A stretch of 21,469 bases of DNA from a virus: positions 1 through 21,469 of IMG/VR virus record IMGVR_UViG_3300048508_000330; one strand, written 5' to 3'. Below the pieces are notes generated by a model, which did not search any database, had not been told where the DNA came from, and was given only the letters and a program-made list of their open reading frames with translations. The position numbers were made by a program, and so were the translations under genes. Position 1 is the first letter of the stretch, and every line of letters begins with the position of its first letter. Below, in pieces: positions 1 through 9,452 of the stretch.

Positions 1-1129
1 CAACTTCAAAATTGGCAGTCATTCCACTACCAGAAACTCCAGCAGATCCGGTTCCTACTGTCATAGTAGCACCCATATTTGGGTGATTCTGACAATCGTA
101 TTTAAGTGCTTCTGATGGAGCGTTTGGAGAAATAATTAAATCAATAAATGATTCTGCAGTACCTTCTGTTCCAACTTTATTTACAATATAACTTTGAAAA
201 TCTAATGCTGCACCACCAGCAGTTAAAAATTGTAATGGGTGAGTTGATAAACTCGAATCTGAAATATCAAATCTATATGTATTTCCTTTTATTAAAGTTA
301 ATGCTTGCTGTGTAATACCATTAATCTGATATACATTATTTGGTGGAGGTGAACCAGGATTTGCTACAGAAGATAAAACATAAACAGCAGTAGCATTATT
401 TCTTATCGCAACTCCATTGTAGATGTTATCTGCATATAGAGATCCAGCATTAGATATCGAACCTGAAATTGTTTCTTCGCCAGTAATGGTAATATTAGCT
501 GTAGCGGATGATCCAGTGCCATTTTGGAGATTGACATTCTGATACTGTCCAGGAGCATACTGAGAACCATTACTTGTAATAGAACCATCAACAGCATCGA
601 CAGTAAAATCTACAGTAGCATTAGTTCCATTTCCACCAGCAAGGTTAACATTTGAAAATGATCCAGGATTGTAATTCTGTCCAGTATTTGTTGTAGTGCC
701 GGAATATGCCACTACTTCAATATCTAATGTTCCAAGATCACCAGATCCTCCAACAACAGAAATATTATTATAAGTTCCAAAATCGTAGTTTAATCCTGAA
801 CTTGTTATAGTTAAATTTGCATCTGCTAAAACTTTTTTTCTAAACGAAATATTCCTATAAGAAAAAATATCTTCGTTTGAGAAATCAATAATATTTTTTG
901 CTCCTCCTACAAGACCAAAAGTTCCACCAGAAGGTCTGTAAATACCAACTTGAGCATCATTCGTAAAAGATAATGACGGAGCAATTCTTGATCCATTCCC
1001 TAGTTTTAAATTGCCCGTAGCAAGATCACTGCCACCAGCAGTAACATTAAAAATTTGAGAACCAATTTCATTAATTTTGACCCTTTGTTTTTCAAAGGTA
1101 TCAGTTCTAGCGACATTAATTGCTGGCAT
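1..1129 (-). CDS. Tail-fibre-like virion protein with beta repeats and a cupredoxin-like domain (3' end outside window)
   Basis: The frame opens at ATG 1129 and stays open to the left edge, giving 376 residues with no stop. Residues 41-90 hold a segment typical of marine phage fibre proteins (motif SFTNDAQVGIYRPSGGT, 54-70). Residues 109-245 contain four tandem beta-type repeats with a G-x-x-Y core, the glycines lying at 112, 150, 188 and 229. A proline-rich linker (PPP, 261-263) leads into a domain at about 264-362 with H297, C346, H349 and M352 arranged like cupredoxin copper ligands. The start overlaps the end of the 68-residue gene by 14 bases, which suggests translational coupling; the purine-rich GAGAG upstream is only a weak ribosome site. 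The likely role is a fibre or decoration protein attached to the tail. The fibre assignment rests on domain style and on position next to baseplate genes; the exact T4 equivalent is unknown. Confidence 0.75.
   Translation of the reverse strand, partial: MPAINVARTDTFEKQRVKINEIGSQIFNVTAGGSDLATGNLKLGNGSRIAPSLSFTNDAQVGIYRPSGGTFGLVGGAKNIIDFSNEDIFSYRNISFRKKVLADANLTITSSGLNYDFGTYNNISVVGGSGDLGTLDIEVVAYSGTTTNTGQNYNPGSFSNVNLAGGNGTNATVDFTVDAVDGSITSNGSQYAPGQYQNVNLQNGTGSSATANITITGEETISGSISNAGSLYADNIYNGVAIRNNATAVYVLSSVANPGSPPPNNVYQINGITQQALTLIKGNTYRFDISDSSLSTHPLQFLTAGGAALDFQSYIVNKVGTEGTAESFIDLIISPNAPSEALKYDCQNHPNMGATMTVGTGSAGVSGSGMTANFEV
44..340 (-). other. Cupredoxin-like domain with complete type-1 copper ligand set
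   Basis: This marks about residues 264-362 of the fibre-like protein. It opens with NTYRFDISDSS, then THPLQF (H297), and about 49 residues later YDCQNHPNM (C346, H349, M352). Blue-copper proteins bind copper with His, Cys, His and Met. The His-to-Cys distance of 49 is close to the 47 of plastocyanin (H37 to C84), and C-x2-H-P-x-M matches the amicyanin ligand loop. The four residues are read directly; the fold and copper binding are inferred. Similar H...C-x2-H-x2-M segments occur, as far as I recall, in other marine phage structural proteins, usually without annotation. Confidence 0.55.
395..805 (-). repeat. Four tandem G-x-x-Y beta repeats in the fibre-like protein
   Basis: Protein-level repeats at residues 109-130, 147-168, 185-206 and 226-245. 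The units share a pattern of S/T-x-G-x-x-Y, then a glycine or aspartate turn, an aromatic, N-x-V/I and a GG/NG turn, for example SSGLNYDFGTY, NTGQNYNPGSF and SNGSQYAPGQY. The period is 38, 38 and 41 residues, and the last copy is degenerate. The second and third copies are the most alike. They look like beta-strand repeats of a fibre shaft. Confidence 0.7.
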
Positions 1130-1322
1130 TTTTTATTAACTCTCTAAGTAGGAATTTAATTTCAGAGACTTCATCCTTCAACATATTTATGTCGTCCAAC
1201 GCGGAATTCAGCTGTCGCTGCTTGCGTCTTGCTTGGATAGCAGAATCGCTGTGATTGACTATGGCACCTGAGGTCTCGTCTCTGACAAGACCATCATGCC
1301 CTTTGACTTTAATATAACCCAT
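1116..1322 (-). CDS. Small conserved phage protein with C-terminal coiled coil, function unknown
   Basis: A 68-residue protein starting at ATG 1322, 9 bases after the stop of the DUF4815-type gene, and ending 14 bases inside the fibre-like gene. The N-terminal third has the pattern IKVKGHDGLVRDETSGAIVN (residues 4-23), which I recall from small hypothetical proteins encoded among structural genes in T4-like marine phages. Residues 36-64 show regularly spaced hydrophobics (L38, L42, I45, L48, V52, I55, L58, L59, L62) separated by charged residues, as in a coiled coil. No signal peptide, membrane segment or catalytic motif is visible. The gene is GC-richer than its neighbours (31 of 60 bases in 1201-1260). 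No clear Shine-Dalgarno is present, so it is probably translated by coupling from the gene before it. A tail assembly or small structural role is inferred only from position. Confidence 0.8.
   Translation of the reverse strand: MGYIKVKGHDGLVRDETSGAIVNHSDSAIQARRKQRQLNSALDDINMLKDEVSEIKFLLRELIKNASN
1184..1191 (-). promoter_or_regulatory. Possible late promoter octamer CATAAATA inside the 68-residue gene
   Basis: On the minus strand the sequence reads CATAAATA, one base away from the T4 late consensus TATAAATA. It lies about 55 bases upstream of the fibre-like start at 1129, a spacing similar to those of the two better promoters in the window (36-37 bases) but longer. It also encodes part of the 68-residue protein, so it may be chance. 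Marine T4-like phages have been described with an N-ATAAATA late motif (from memory). Confidence 0.3.
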
Positions 1323-1331
1323 ACGCGGAAA

Positions 1332-4300
1332 TTAGAATGCAGCAACTGCACGAATATCTTGAATCTTCGGAACATATGCAGGATCATTTCCTTTCATAAC
1401 AATTTTAATTGCAAATGACGAGAACTCTGGGAGATCTGCTACGCTGTAAGTAATATCCTGATAAGATTCTTGCTTCTCAATTATACTCGAAATGCTATTT
1501 TCAGGAGTAGCAATTTCTAGAGAATCAGGTTGACCGGTGCCATTGAAGTATTCCCAATCAATATCCTCAAAGTTTTCATTGCTAGATGCTTTTTTGAATT
1601 TGTATAAAACTTCGATATCAGAAAGATCTCTGATATTTAAAGTTAGATGTATATCAATCGCAGTAGCTGGATTTGTAATAGAAACTTCTTTTGTAATATA
1701 CTTAGCAACAGAAGAACTATTCTTAGAAGTAAGCTCAGAAACAAATTCGGAACCATTGCTATATGCCATAGTGCCAACTTCCAAGAAGAAGGCTTCATCA
1801 GCAGGTTGGTTTGGATATGATACAATATCACCTACACGGAAAATATCAGAAACTTGATCAACTAACTGTGCTTTTCTAGCATATGCATCATTATCTCGAA
1901 TCCTTCCATTAAAATCACCGGCAATAGGTTGAGTGTCAGTTCTTAATGTCAATTCTTGTGTTCTATCATTCCAAATTACTGCTTTACCAGTAATAACATT
2001 ATCATAAGTTTCTGTTGGTGTAGCTGGATTTCTTGCCGTAATTGTAGAAGCATCAGGAATTTCCTGGAAGTTTTGAATTGGATTTGTATCAACGATTGCC
2101 AATGGAACTTCTACTCCATTTACAGTTTCAACCAACGTTGGTTGATTGCCTAAAGTAATTCTTTCTCCTTTCTGGAAGAACTGTGAAGTCTTAAGTTTTA
2201 CCCAAACTGTAGATCCAGAAACTTTTGCAATCTTACCAACTGCTTTAGAGTTATATCCCTCAATTGCTTGATCATTCTGAACAGTCACTCCAGTGATATT
2301 GGAAATATTAAATGAGTAGATGGGATAAAATTCAATGATTTGATCTTTTCTTCCATAGCGATCCTCTTGTCCATATGCTTTATCTATCCTATTAGTGGAT
2401 GTTTTTACACTAGAAGTTGATAGATCCACAACAGGAGAAAGGTGTGATACTGTAGAAGATAGTTGTAATTTATAGGATAGAGAATTGGTTAGATTATTTA
2501 ATATTTCATTAATATTTGAAGAAATGAATTTTTGATTAGCGAAGTAATGAGGTTCATTCAAGAAAGTTTTTTCGTAATCAGATTGATCATATGAATCATA
2601 ATTAATTTTGGAAGCATCTACTGCAATAACATTTGTGGTTTTTACCATAGATTCTATCTTAGTTCCCGTAAAAGATAGATATTGCATCTGTGGATATAAA
2701 GTTTCATATTTTCTGTTATAAGAAGAATAAACTTTATCTCCACCACCTATAATATTGCCAGAAGCAGCAATAGATGATGTAATGTCATACGTATCAACTC
2801 CGCTATTAGAAATCTGGAACAACGTGTTATTTAAAACATCTGATGTTATACCACCAGTTTCTAGTGCTGTTCTATAGAAAACATAAGAATCTCCAAGAGT
2901 TTCAAATCCGTGATCTCTGTGATTAACACGTACAATACTGTTATTGTTTCTAAACAACAACGAAGTTGCATTCGTGTTTGCTGTAGCACTGGTTTGGAAT
3001 GGATTCTTCTGTAGAAGTTCATATCCCAAATCTTCATTTGTAAGAATTAACTCTGCAGTTCTTGTAATATCAAACTCTGCTCTATACATTTTGAACTTGA
3101 TATCTTCATAATTATCTTCTGTCCAATTCTCAGTATTCTGAGATCTGTAAACAGAACCAAGTGAAGGTTGTGTAGTGATAACTGTGCTTGTAGCAATATC
3201 TGTTTCACCAAGTCGCGACACCCATAGTTCGTAATCAGTTGAATCTGTTTCAACAGCAAGAGCATATTCTGTATCATTCTGTAGATATACAGGATAATCA
3301 AAAGCAAAGTGTGTTGGTATTGTGGAGTCTGTGATCTCTTCAGAATCAATTGCTACACCCATTCTGACTGCTGGGGTGTTAATCTCTATCTCTGTCTCGA
3401 TAACACACCCTCCAGCGCCATTTCCGACGCCTCTGACGACTACTGATGGTGGTTCTGTATATCCAAAACCAGGTAGAGAAATTTCTGTGTTGTAAATTTT
3501 ACCACCAGAAACTTCTACTCGTGCAGTTGCAACCGATCCACCAGAAAGTTGTGGACTTTCAATTGTGATAATTGCGCTATCATAATTTAATCCGGGATTC
3601 AAGATTTTAACAGCAGAAACTTTTCCGCTATCTTTTGCAATAGTTAATACCGAATTTGTTCCTTGTGTGTTATTTGATAACGTTACTGATGGTATGATCA
3701 GATTTTCATTTTGATTAAATGAACGACCATTGTGGTTATCTAAAACCATAGTGTAAACTTGTTCGTTTGTTAGTAAGTATCTTCCTGAAGACGAAGGAAC
3801 TAGATCAACACCATTTTTGTCAATGATTTTAGAAAGAGGACCACTTGCGGCAGAAGTCGAACCAGTAATTGATTCTCCTTGAGTCAAGTAAACATTTCCG
3901 TTAGTGAAAATTTTAAGGAAAGTAAATGGAGATATAACTTTTTCTGTACCAGGAATAATATTTTTTCCTGGTTTATCAGAATCAACATTAGTAAGATAAA
4001 CTTTGATTGGAATTCTATTACTCTTATTACTAAAGAATAAATCAACACCAGTAGTAAATACTCCACCATCATAGTTTTCAACTTTGAAAGTTTGTGCTAA
4101 TGGATTAGGACGAACTGGATTATCAGTATTGCTATCTACAAACTGCACACCTTCATTTGCTTTAAAGAAAGATGGTTTTGTTGAAACAATTGTTCCTGGA
4201 TTTTCTGGCAAAATACCAGTTGCATAATACTTAACTTCTGCATAAGTATCTACAGTAGATTTGTCTTCGTCTGTGGAACTAGATGTAAATCTAAATGTTT

Positions 4301-7300
4301 TGATACCCGCTGCAATTTTTACTTCTTCTCCAGAAGAATCGTATGAAATAGTATCTACATCTCCCGTCCAAGTTGTATTTTCTTCCGGTGGAAGTCCAGC
4401 AGGAATAATAATAATACCACTAGCATTTCCATCATCATCTGTAGTTACTGGTCCATTAAAAGCAGACGGTGAATTACCAGCAACCCCAGTAAATCTGAGA
4501 TCTGGATTTACCCAACGACTAATGTTTCTACCTTCCAAAAAGACAGAAATAGTTGTATTTGGTTTTAGTCTTTTAACAACAAACTTAACTGGAATACTTC
4601 TAGCAAAAAATTGTAGAGCAGAAGATACAGCATTTCCTCTTACAGTTTTAGTTTGAACCCCTTTTGCAACATCATTATTTTTTGGACTGATGTTTGAAGA
4701 GCTAGCAGTAGATGCTAGTTTTACTTTTGACTGAGCATCCTGACTATTAACATTGCCAAGAGAATTAATTGAAGAGAATGATGGTGATGAACCAACCCAG
4801 TTAATTACAAAAGAATTATACAAACTAGAAAAACTTTCTTTTACATTTTCTTTGGATAAGAAAATCTTGTATAGATCAGTATTAGTATCTACAATTAGTG
4901 GTTCTTCTGTGGTATCATACCATTGATCGATACTTGGAGAGAGCACAGAATCTCCAACATACTGGAGAACAACAAATGGATTTGGATTAAGAGTCTTTGA
5001 TGCAAAACTATTACCGATAAATTCTAAACTAGAATATGGTAAAGTAACTACATTTCCAGATTTTTTATATCCAGAAACAACTCTTTGATCTTCTCTGGTA
5101 TTTACTTCCTTGAGTATAAAAGAATCTTCTTTCGATTGTGGGCGCAAGACTGCTTGCTGAGAATCAATGGAACACTGGTAATCTAAAGAAGTTAAATTGC
5201 CAGTTCTATGCGATTCAAAATTGTCTACCAAGAAACCAGATTTAAATCTGTCAAATCCAATTTCATCCTTAACTTGCATATTAAGAGCTTGTTGCTCAAG
5301 AACACTAAGAGTGGTATAATACTCAAGTCTCTCAATACGCTTCTCCAATTTACCAATATCGCGCATTGTATAACGGCGATTATCAACTGGAGTAATTCTT
5401 ACATCTTTACTATTTTGTGTAAACGCAGGAATGTATGCATAGAAAAGAGGAATTGCATCATCGATAAGATCTGGTTTGGATGGATTGAGTGAGGAATTTC
5501 CTTCCTTAACAATAAATTTACCATTCTTATTGAGGAATACACCATCAATTCTATCAAGATATTGTACTTGACTGAACGATAAAGTATATTCTAAATTGGT
5601 ATCAGATGCGGGACTTGATGCAATAATAGCACCAGAACCAGCAAATGGACCAACTGTTCTTGATAAAGACGCTGTATCCTGGAAACCAGCAATAGTTGCA
5701 GTGGTATCTACTTTAGGTCTGAAATCTAAAATATTTTTAAGATTGACAATACCATAAACAGATGAATTGAACGATGGAATTTCATCTTCCGTCACACCAG
5801 CTTCATGAATATAACTATCAACTGTACAGAAATCTCCAACAGAATGCTCGAAGTAATCGAAAGCAATTAGAAGTTGTCCAGTAGTCTGTTCATATCCTGG
5901 TTTTAGAACTAATCTAGAAACATCATAAACAGTGTCTCTTTGACCATCATCAAATGTAAATCTATCTGTGACATCAGAACCAGAAATTAACTCTCCAGCA
6001 GAGTTTGCTTGGGGTGGTTGAGTAGCACTACCTTCATAAACATATCTAAGTTTGTACGCATCAGAATATGAAAGTGTTTCAACAACTTCATTGTCATAAT
6101 TAACACCCCTAAATGGAATTACTCTATCACCACTAGAAGTAATTACAATTCTTCTATTTTCTACAGAAGTTTTTAATCTTGGTTTTGCATTTTCTACTTC
6201 TAATGTAGCAGTCAGTTTTAACTTTGGATAAGTTCCATTTGATGGAATTGTTCCAAAATATGTTGTTGGTAATTGTAAACTAATACTTCCAGCAATAAGT
6301 CCACTGCTAGTATCAGTAGATGAACTAATTTCTACTGCATCCTTATTAATATAAACAATATCTCCAATGTTTACAACAGGAGAATCGCCGGGATCTAGAA
6401 CAGTAATAATATAATTTTTTTCAGTAAAAGCAGCAAATCTTTGTGTGCCAAATGGCAACTGAGCAGCAAAGGTAATAATTCCACCACCAGTAGATGCAGT
6501 AGTTACAAAATCTCTGCGGAAGAAATACTTAATCTTAGTTTCCTCTGGTGTTGCAGCAATCTGCTTAATTTGATTGCTTCCAGTTGGATAAATTAAAGTT
6601 CCTTGGTTTGCACTATCTACTCTAGGACGCAAACGTACAATGCTAGTATTAACAACATCACCAGGAAGCATTGTATCCAAATAGATTCTGGTCTTAAATG
6701 CTCCTTGTTTTACTGTTGCATATTGGATAGTTGAACGTACTAAATTGTTATCTTCATCAGAGAACTGAATGATATCACCCTGCTGCAGTACATTACTAGC
6801 ATCTGCATTGAAACTGGTAGATTCAATAAAATTATATCCTTTAGATCCAAAGAAAGTAAAATCAGTAATAGATTTAATTTCTGCAAATTCTGAATCATCA
6901 ACTACAACATCTGCAGTAAATACGTTTTCTCCAGCAGATCCATACTTAGCAGAAACTGATTTTACATTTTGTGGAGTATATGTTGTTACTGCATTTCTAG
7001 TCAACACTGCTAAAATAACTGCACCTTGAGCGGGTGTTGCAGAACCATCAGGTTGTTTTACAGTTATTGACGGTGGTTGTGCATACTCTGTTGATAGAGC
7101 AGACTTATTTTTAACTTCTGCTCTATAGAAAGCACCGCTGTTTAATCTTGCTAGATCAACAACAGAGTTATCATACTCAACGCCATTAACTACAATATTT
7201 GAATTGTCTGCATATCCCAAACCAGGATTGGTTACAATAAAATGAGATACTGTATTATCTTTTGCAATTTTAACTACATTTCCACCTTCATCCTTAATAG

Positions 7301-9452
7301 ATTCTCCTGACTGAAATCTACCAGATAGAGTTTTTATGAACAAAAGTTTTCCTACGGAATATACTCCAGAAGGACTACCTTCAACAACTCCATATGCTCC
7401 AGATTTTAAACCAAATACATATTTACCAATTCCAAATGCTCCTGCTGCAGGAATGGTATCTAATAAAATTTTGGTAAAAAATTCTGGATCAAAATAAGAT
7501 AATCCAAATGTTGCATTGTAAGTTGTTGATCCATCAGATTGACGACCCTGTGATAAAATAATATCAGAGTCATTATTAAATCCTGATCCTGTTTTCTTAA
7601 GAGCAAAATTATTTGGTTTTGCTCTACCAATAACAGGTGTAATTGTTTCACTGTAATCTACAATAAAACCCAGTTCATTAGAGTCGGAAGATGCATCTGA
7701 ATTAGCAATAAATATTTTTCTTTGGTAATTTGAGTCTCCTAAATCATACTCAAGAAATAATAAATCTAGATCATCTTTCTTACCAAGAATTGTTAATTCT
7801 AGAAATTTAACGGAGTCATTTGCATTAATTAATGGTTTGTTTACTTTTGCAAAAGCAAGTCCTTTTACGGATGAAACCGAAGTTGCAGCACCAGAATCAT
7901 TTCTAGTTTTAATAAAATGAACTTCTCCAAGTAAAGTATCAAAGTTTGCATCTGTAATACTTGAAAGTGGTTGGGTAGTATTAGTTACTTCAACAACAAT
8001 AGTTTTTACAGCATCATCAGAACCAAAAACTTTTCCTCTTCTATCTGTGGTTTGTCTATGATCAGTAGGAAGTTCCGAGTCTCCTAATCCTACAGACCCA
8101 TCATTAAATGTGGAATATAAGTTAATGTATGGATATGCAGTAAGCTCTGCTCCTTCTTTGTTGAGGGGAACACTACCATATACATTAGTAATATTTAAAG
8201 TCGGCAAAGACTTAGTTTTTAATCTAATATTATCACTAGTAAGACTTGCTCTTGCCTTATTAATTTCTAGGTACTTAGTTTCTTTATTGACAATTTCATA
8301 TCCTTTGATGTATGCTTTGCCTGCGCTGACACTAGCTAACATCTTTCTTGATGCTTCTCCCTCAGTTAGACCATTGTAAAGTCCAAACGCATCTGCTTTA
8401 TAAAGTCCGCCGTTTCTATTTTTCTGTGCATATTCTCTGACATCAATATCAAAGTTGCCAACAACATAATCTCCACTCTCATCAAACGTTCTACGCGCAA
8501 GAGTTTGTTCAATTAAACTATAATTAGTTGGCGATACCTTTCTTTGTACTGCACCTCTTAACGTAGTGAGTAGTTGAATGAAATTTTTATCTGTAGTTTG
8601 ATTTAATTCAAACTTAACCAATTTCAATGAAATTTTTAATCTATGTGCTCCTGGAGCAGTGTAATTAGAAGACCCGATAGAATTATCATAAAGACTAGCA
8701 TCTTCCTCTGGAGTGATAATTTCTTCTTGAATTTTAAATCCTACTTTTGAAGAAGGACTGTCATAGTAATCATCGATTACTAGAATTTCTTTGTTGCATC
8801 TTACAAAATAACCATTTACAAAATAGATACCTTCTTCTACCTCCACAGCAGAAGCAAATCCCATTGCCGGACTTTCAATTGAAGTTATGTCTCCAGTATC
8901 TGGATTTGTAAGTTGAATACTGGTGGGAAGTACACTACCGTCAGTTCCAACAACTAATAATGGAGTATTAATACCATCAATAACTTCTAAAGTTTCTCCT
9001 TGACGAAATTTTGATTCGTTGTTAGAATTGCCACTATTTAAATAATTTACATAAACAGTGTCAGCAGTAGTTTCTGTCGCTAACTTTGTTTCTAGAACAG
9101 TAGAAATTACTCCTGAATTTAATCCACGTAATTGTCTACCAATTAGTTGACTGATATCGTATTTTTTATATACAATATCACCATCTTCTTCAACAGCAAC
9201 TTCTGACACAGAAGATAACTTAACGTAATCTAATTTTGTGTTAAGTCCGACTTCTCCAGGTACAACCAAGTCTCCTTGTTTGAAAGCATACTTACCAAAA
9301 CTTTCAACCTGATTCTGGAGAATAGATTGTATTTGTGTTAATTCTCTGCTCTGGATAGAGTACCCAGGACGGAATAGAATTTTATAAAAATTCTTACTTG
9401 CGTCGAAGTCCTCGTAATAAGGATTTACATTAAGGTTTGTCTTCTGTGGCAT
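1332..9452 (-). CDS. Giant DUF4815-type virion structural protein (baseplate/tail fibre connector region)
   Basis: A 2706-residue protein from ATG 9452, with GGCGG six bases upstream as ribosome site and a late promoter 37 bases upstream. The N-terminus (FRPGYSIQSREL, residues 27-38, followed by a Q-rich helix) is the hallmark start of DUF4815, a domain of T4-like marine phage structural proteins. A second conserved block lies at residues 1360-1412: RYTMRDIG, a short amphipathic helix KLEKRIERLEYY, then FKSGFLVDNF. A third is RPNPLAQTF with GGVFTTGVDLFF near residues 1780-1810. The C-terminus (FAIKIVMKGN and VPKIQDIRA, last 27 residues) is also typical of this family. Between them are long beta-rich stretches, including G-x-x-Y repeats. 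No enzymatic motif was found. By order it takes the place of T4 genes 9/10, so a role in the outer baseplate or fibre attachment is likely but inferred. The protein is far longer than the DUF4815 domain alone. Confidence 0.88.
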   Translation of the reverse strand: MPQKTNLNVNPYYEDFDASKNFYKILFRPGYSIQSRELTQIQSILQNQVESFGKYAFKQGDLVVPGEVGLNTKLDYVKLSSVSEVAVEEDGDIVYKKYDISQLIGRQLRGLNSGVISTVLETKLATETTADTVYVNYLNSGNSNNESKFRQGETLEVIDGINTPLLVVGTDGSVLPTSIQLTNPDTGDITSIESPAMGFASAVEVEEGIYFVNGYFVRCNKEILVIDDYYDSPSSKVGFKIQEEIITPEEDASLYDNSIGSSNYTAPGAHRLKISLKLVKFELNQTTDKNFIQLLTTLRGAVQRKVSPTNYSLIEQTLARRTFDESGDYVVGNFDIDVREYAQKNRNGGLYKADAFGLYNGLTEGEASRKMLASVSAGKAYIKGYEIVNKETKYLEINKARASLTSDNIRLKTKSLPTLNITNVYGSVPLNKEGAELTAYPYINLYSTFNDGSVGLGDSELPTDHRQTTDRRGKVFGSDDAVKTIVVEVTNTTQPLSSITDANFDTLLGEVHFIKTRNDSGAATSVSSVKGLAFAKVNKPLINANDSVKFLELTILGKKDDLDLLFLEYDLGDSNYQRKIFIANSDASSDSNELGFIVDYSETITPVIGRAKPNNFALKKTGSGFNNDSDIILSQGRQSDGSTTYNATFGLSYFDPEFFTKILLDTIPAAGAFGIGKYVFGLKSGAYGVVEGSPSGVYSVGKLLFIKTLSGRFQSGESIKDEGGNVVKIAKDNTVSHFIVTNPGLGYADNSNIVVNGVEYDNSVVDLARLNSGAFYRAEVKNKSALSTEYAQPPSITVKQPDGSATPAQGAVILAVLTRNAVTTYTPQNVKSVSAKYGSAGENVFTADVVVDDSEFAEIKSITDFTFFGSKGYNFIESTSFNADASNVLQQGDIIQFSDEDNNLVRSTIQYATVKQGAFKTRIYLDTMLPGDVVNTSIVRLRPRVDSANQGTLIYPTGSNQIKQIAATPEETKIKYFFRRDFVTTASTGGGIITFAAQLPFGTQRFAAFTEKNYIITVLDPGDSPVVNIGDIVYINKDAVEISSSTDTSSGLIAGSISLQLPTTYFGTIPSNGTYPKLKLTATLEVENAKPRLKTSVENRRIVITSSGDRVIPFRGVNYDNEVVETLSYSDAYKLRYVYEGSATQPPQANSAGELISGSDVTDRFTFDDGQRDTVYDVSRLVLKPGYEQTTGQLLIAFDYFEHSVGDFCTVDSYIHEAGVTEDEIPSFNSSVYGIVNLKNILDFRPKVDTTATIAGFQDTASLSRTVGPFAGSGAIIASSPASDTNLEYTLSFSQVQYLDRIDGVFLNKNGKFIVKEGNSSLNPSKPDLIDDAIPLFYAYIPAFTQNSKDVRITPVDNRRYTMRDIGKLEKRIERLEYYTTLSVLEQQALNMQVKDEIGFDRFKSGFLVDNFESHRTGNLTSLDYQCSIDSQQAVLRPQSKEDSFILKEVNTREDQRVVSGYKKSGNVVTLPYSSLEFIGNSFASKTLNPNPFVVLQYVGDSVLSPSIDQWYDTTEEPLIVDTNTDLYKIFLSKENVKESFSSLYNSFVINWVGSSPSFSSINSLGNVNSQDAQSKVKLASTASSSNISPKNNDVAKGVQTKTVRGNAVSSALQFFARSIPVKFVVKRLKPNTTISVFLEGRNISRWVNPDLRFTGVAGNSPSAFNGPVTTDDDGNASGIIIIPAGLPPEENTTWTGDVDTISYDSSGEEVKIAAGIKTFRFTSSSTDEDKSTVDTYAEVKYYATGILPENPGTIVSTKPSFFKANEGVQFVDSNTDNPVRPNPLAQTFKVENYDGGVFTTGVDLFFSNKSNRIPIKVYLTNVDSDKPGKNIIPGTEKVISPFTFLKIFTNGNVYLTQGESITGSTSAASGPLSKIIDKNGVDLVPSSSGRYLLTNEQVYTMVLDNHNGRSFNQNENLIIPSVTLSNNTQGTNSVLTIAKDSGKVSAVKILNPGLNYDSAIITIESPQLSGGSVATARVEVSGGKIYNTEISLPGFGYTEPPSVVVRGVGNGAGGCVIETEIEINTPAVRMGVAIDSEEITDSTIPTHFAFDYPVYLQNDTEYALAVETDSTDYELWVSRLGETDIATSTVITTQPSLGSVYRSQNTENWTEDNYEDIKFKMYRAEFDITRTAELILTNEDLGYELLQKNPFQTSATANTNATSLLFRNNNSIVRVNHRDHGFETLGDSYVFYRTALETGGITSDVLNNTLFQISNSGVDTYDITSSIAASGNIIGGGDKVYSSYNRKYETLYPQMQYLSFTGTKIESMVKTTNVIAVDASKINYDSYDQSDYEKTFLNEPHYFANQKFISSNINEILNNLTNSLSYKLQLSSTVSHLSPVVDLSTSSVKTSTNRIDKAYGQEDRYGRKDQIIEFYPIYSFNISNITGVTVQNDQAIEGYNSKAVGKIAKVSGSTVWVKLKTSQFFQKGERITLGNQPTLVETVNGVEVPLAIVDTNPIQNFQEIPDASTITARNPATPTETYDNVITGKAVIWNDRTQELTLRTDTQPIAGDFNGRIRDNDAYARKAQLVDQVSDIFRVGDIVSYPNQPADEAFFLEVGTMAYSNGSEFVSELTSKNSSSVAKYITKEVSITNPATAIDIHLTLNIRDLSDIEVLYKFKKASSNENFEDIDWEYFNGTGQPDSLEIATPENSISSIIEKQESYQDITYSVADLPEFSSFAIKIVMKGNDPAYVPKIQDIRAVAAF
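5216..5375 (-). other. Conserved RYTMRDIG / helix / FKSGFLVDNF block of the DUF4815-type protein
   Basis: Residues about 1360-1412 of the giant protein. The run RYTMRDIG is followed by charged heptads (LEKRIERLEYY), a further helix ending LNMQVKDEIGFD, and RFKSGFLVDNF. In my recollection this is the best conserved internal block of the family. The helical character contrasts with the beta-rich flanks and could form an oligomerisation core. Confidence 0.6.

Noticed and set aside
403-597. Minus-strand open frame of 64 codons rich in Leu and Met
   Set aside because: It overlaps the fibre-like gene in another frame, and the product is a low-complexity shadow without a start signal.
4261-4656. 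Plus-strand open frame of 131 codons, and similar plus-strand frames of 60-120 codons elsewhere
   Set aside because: They lie inside the minus-strand giant genes, have no late promoter or ribosome site that I can see, and encode low-complexity sequence typical of the reverse of a beta-rich gene.
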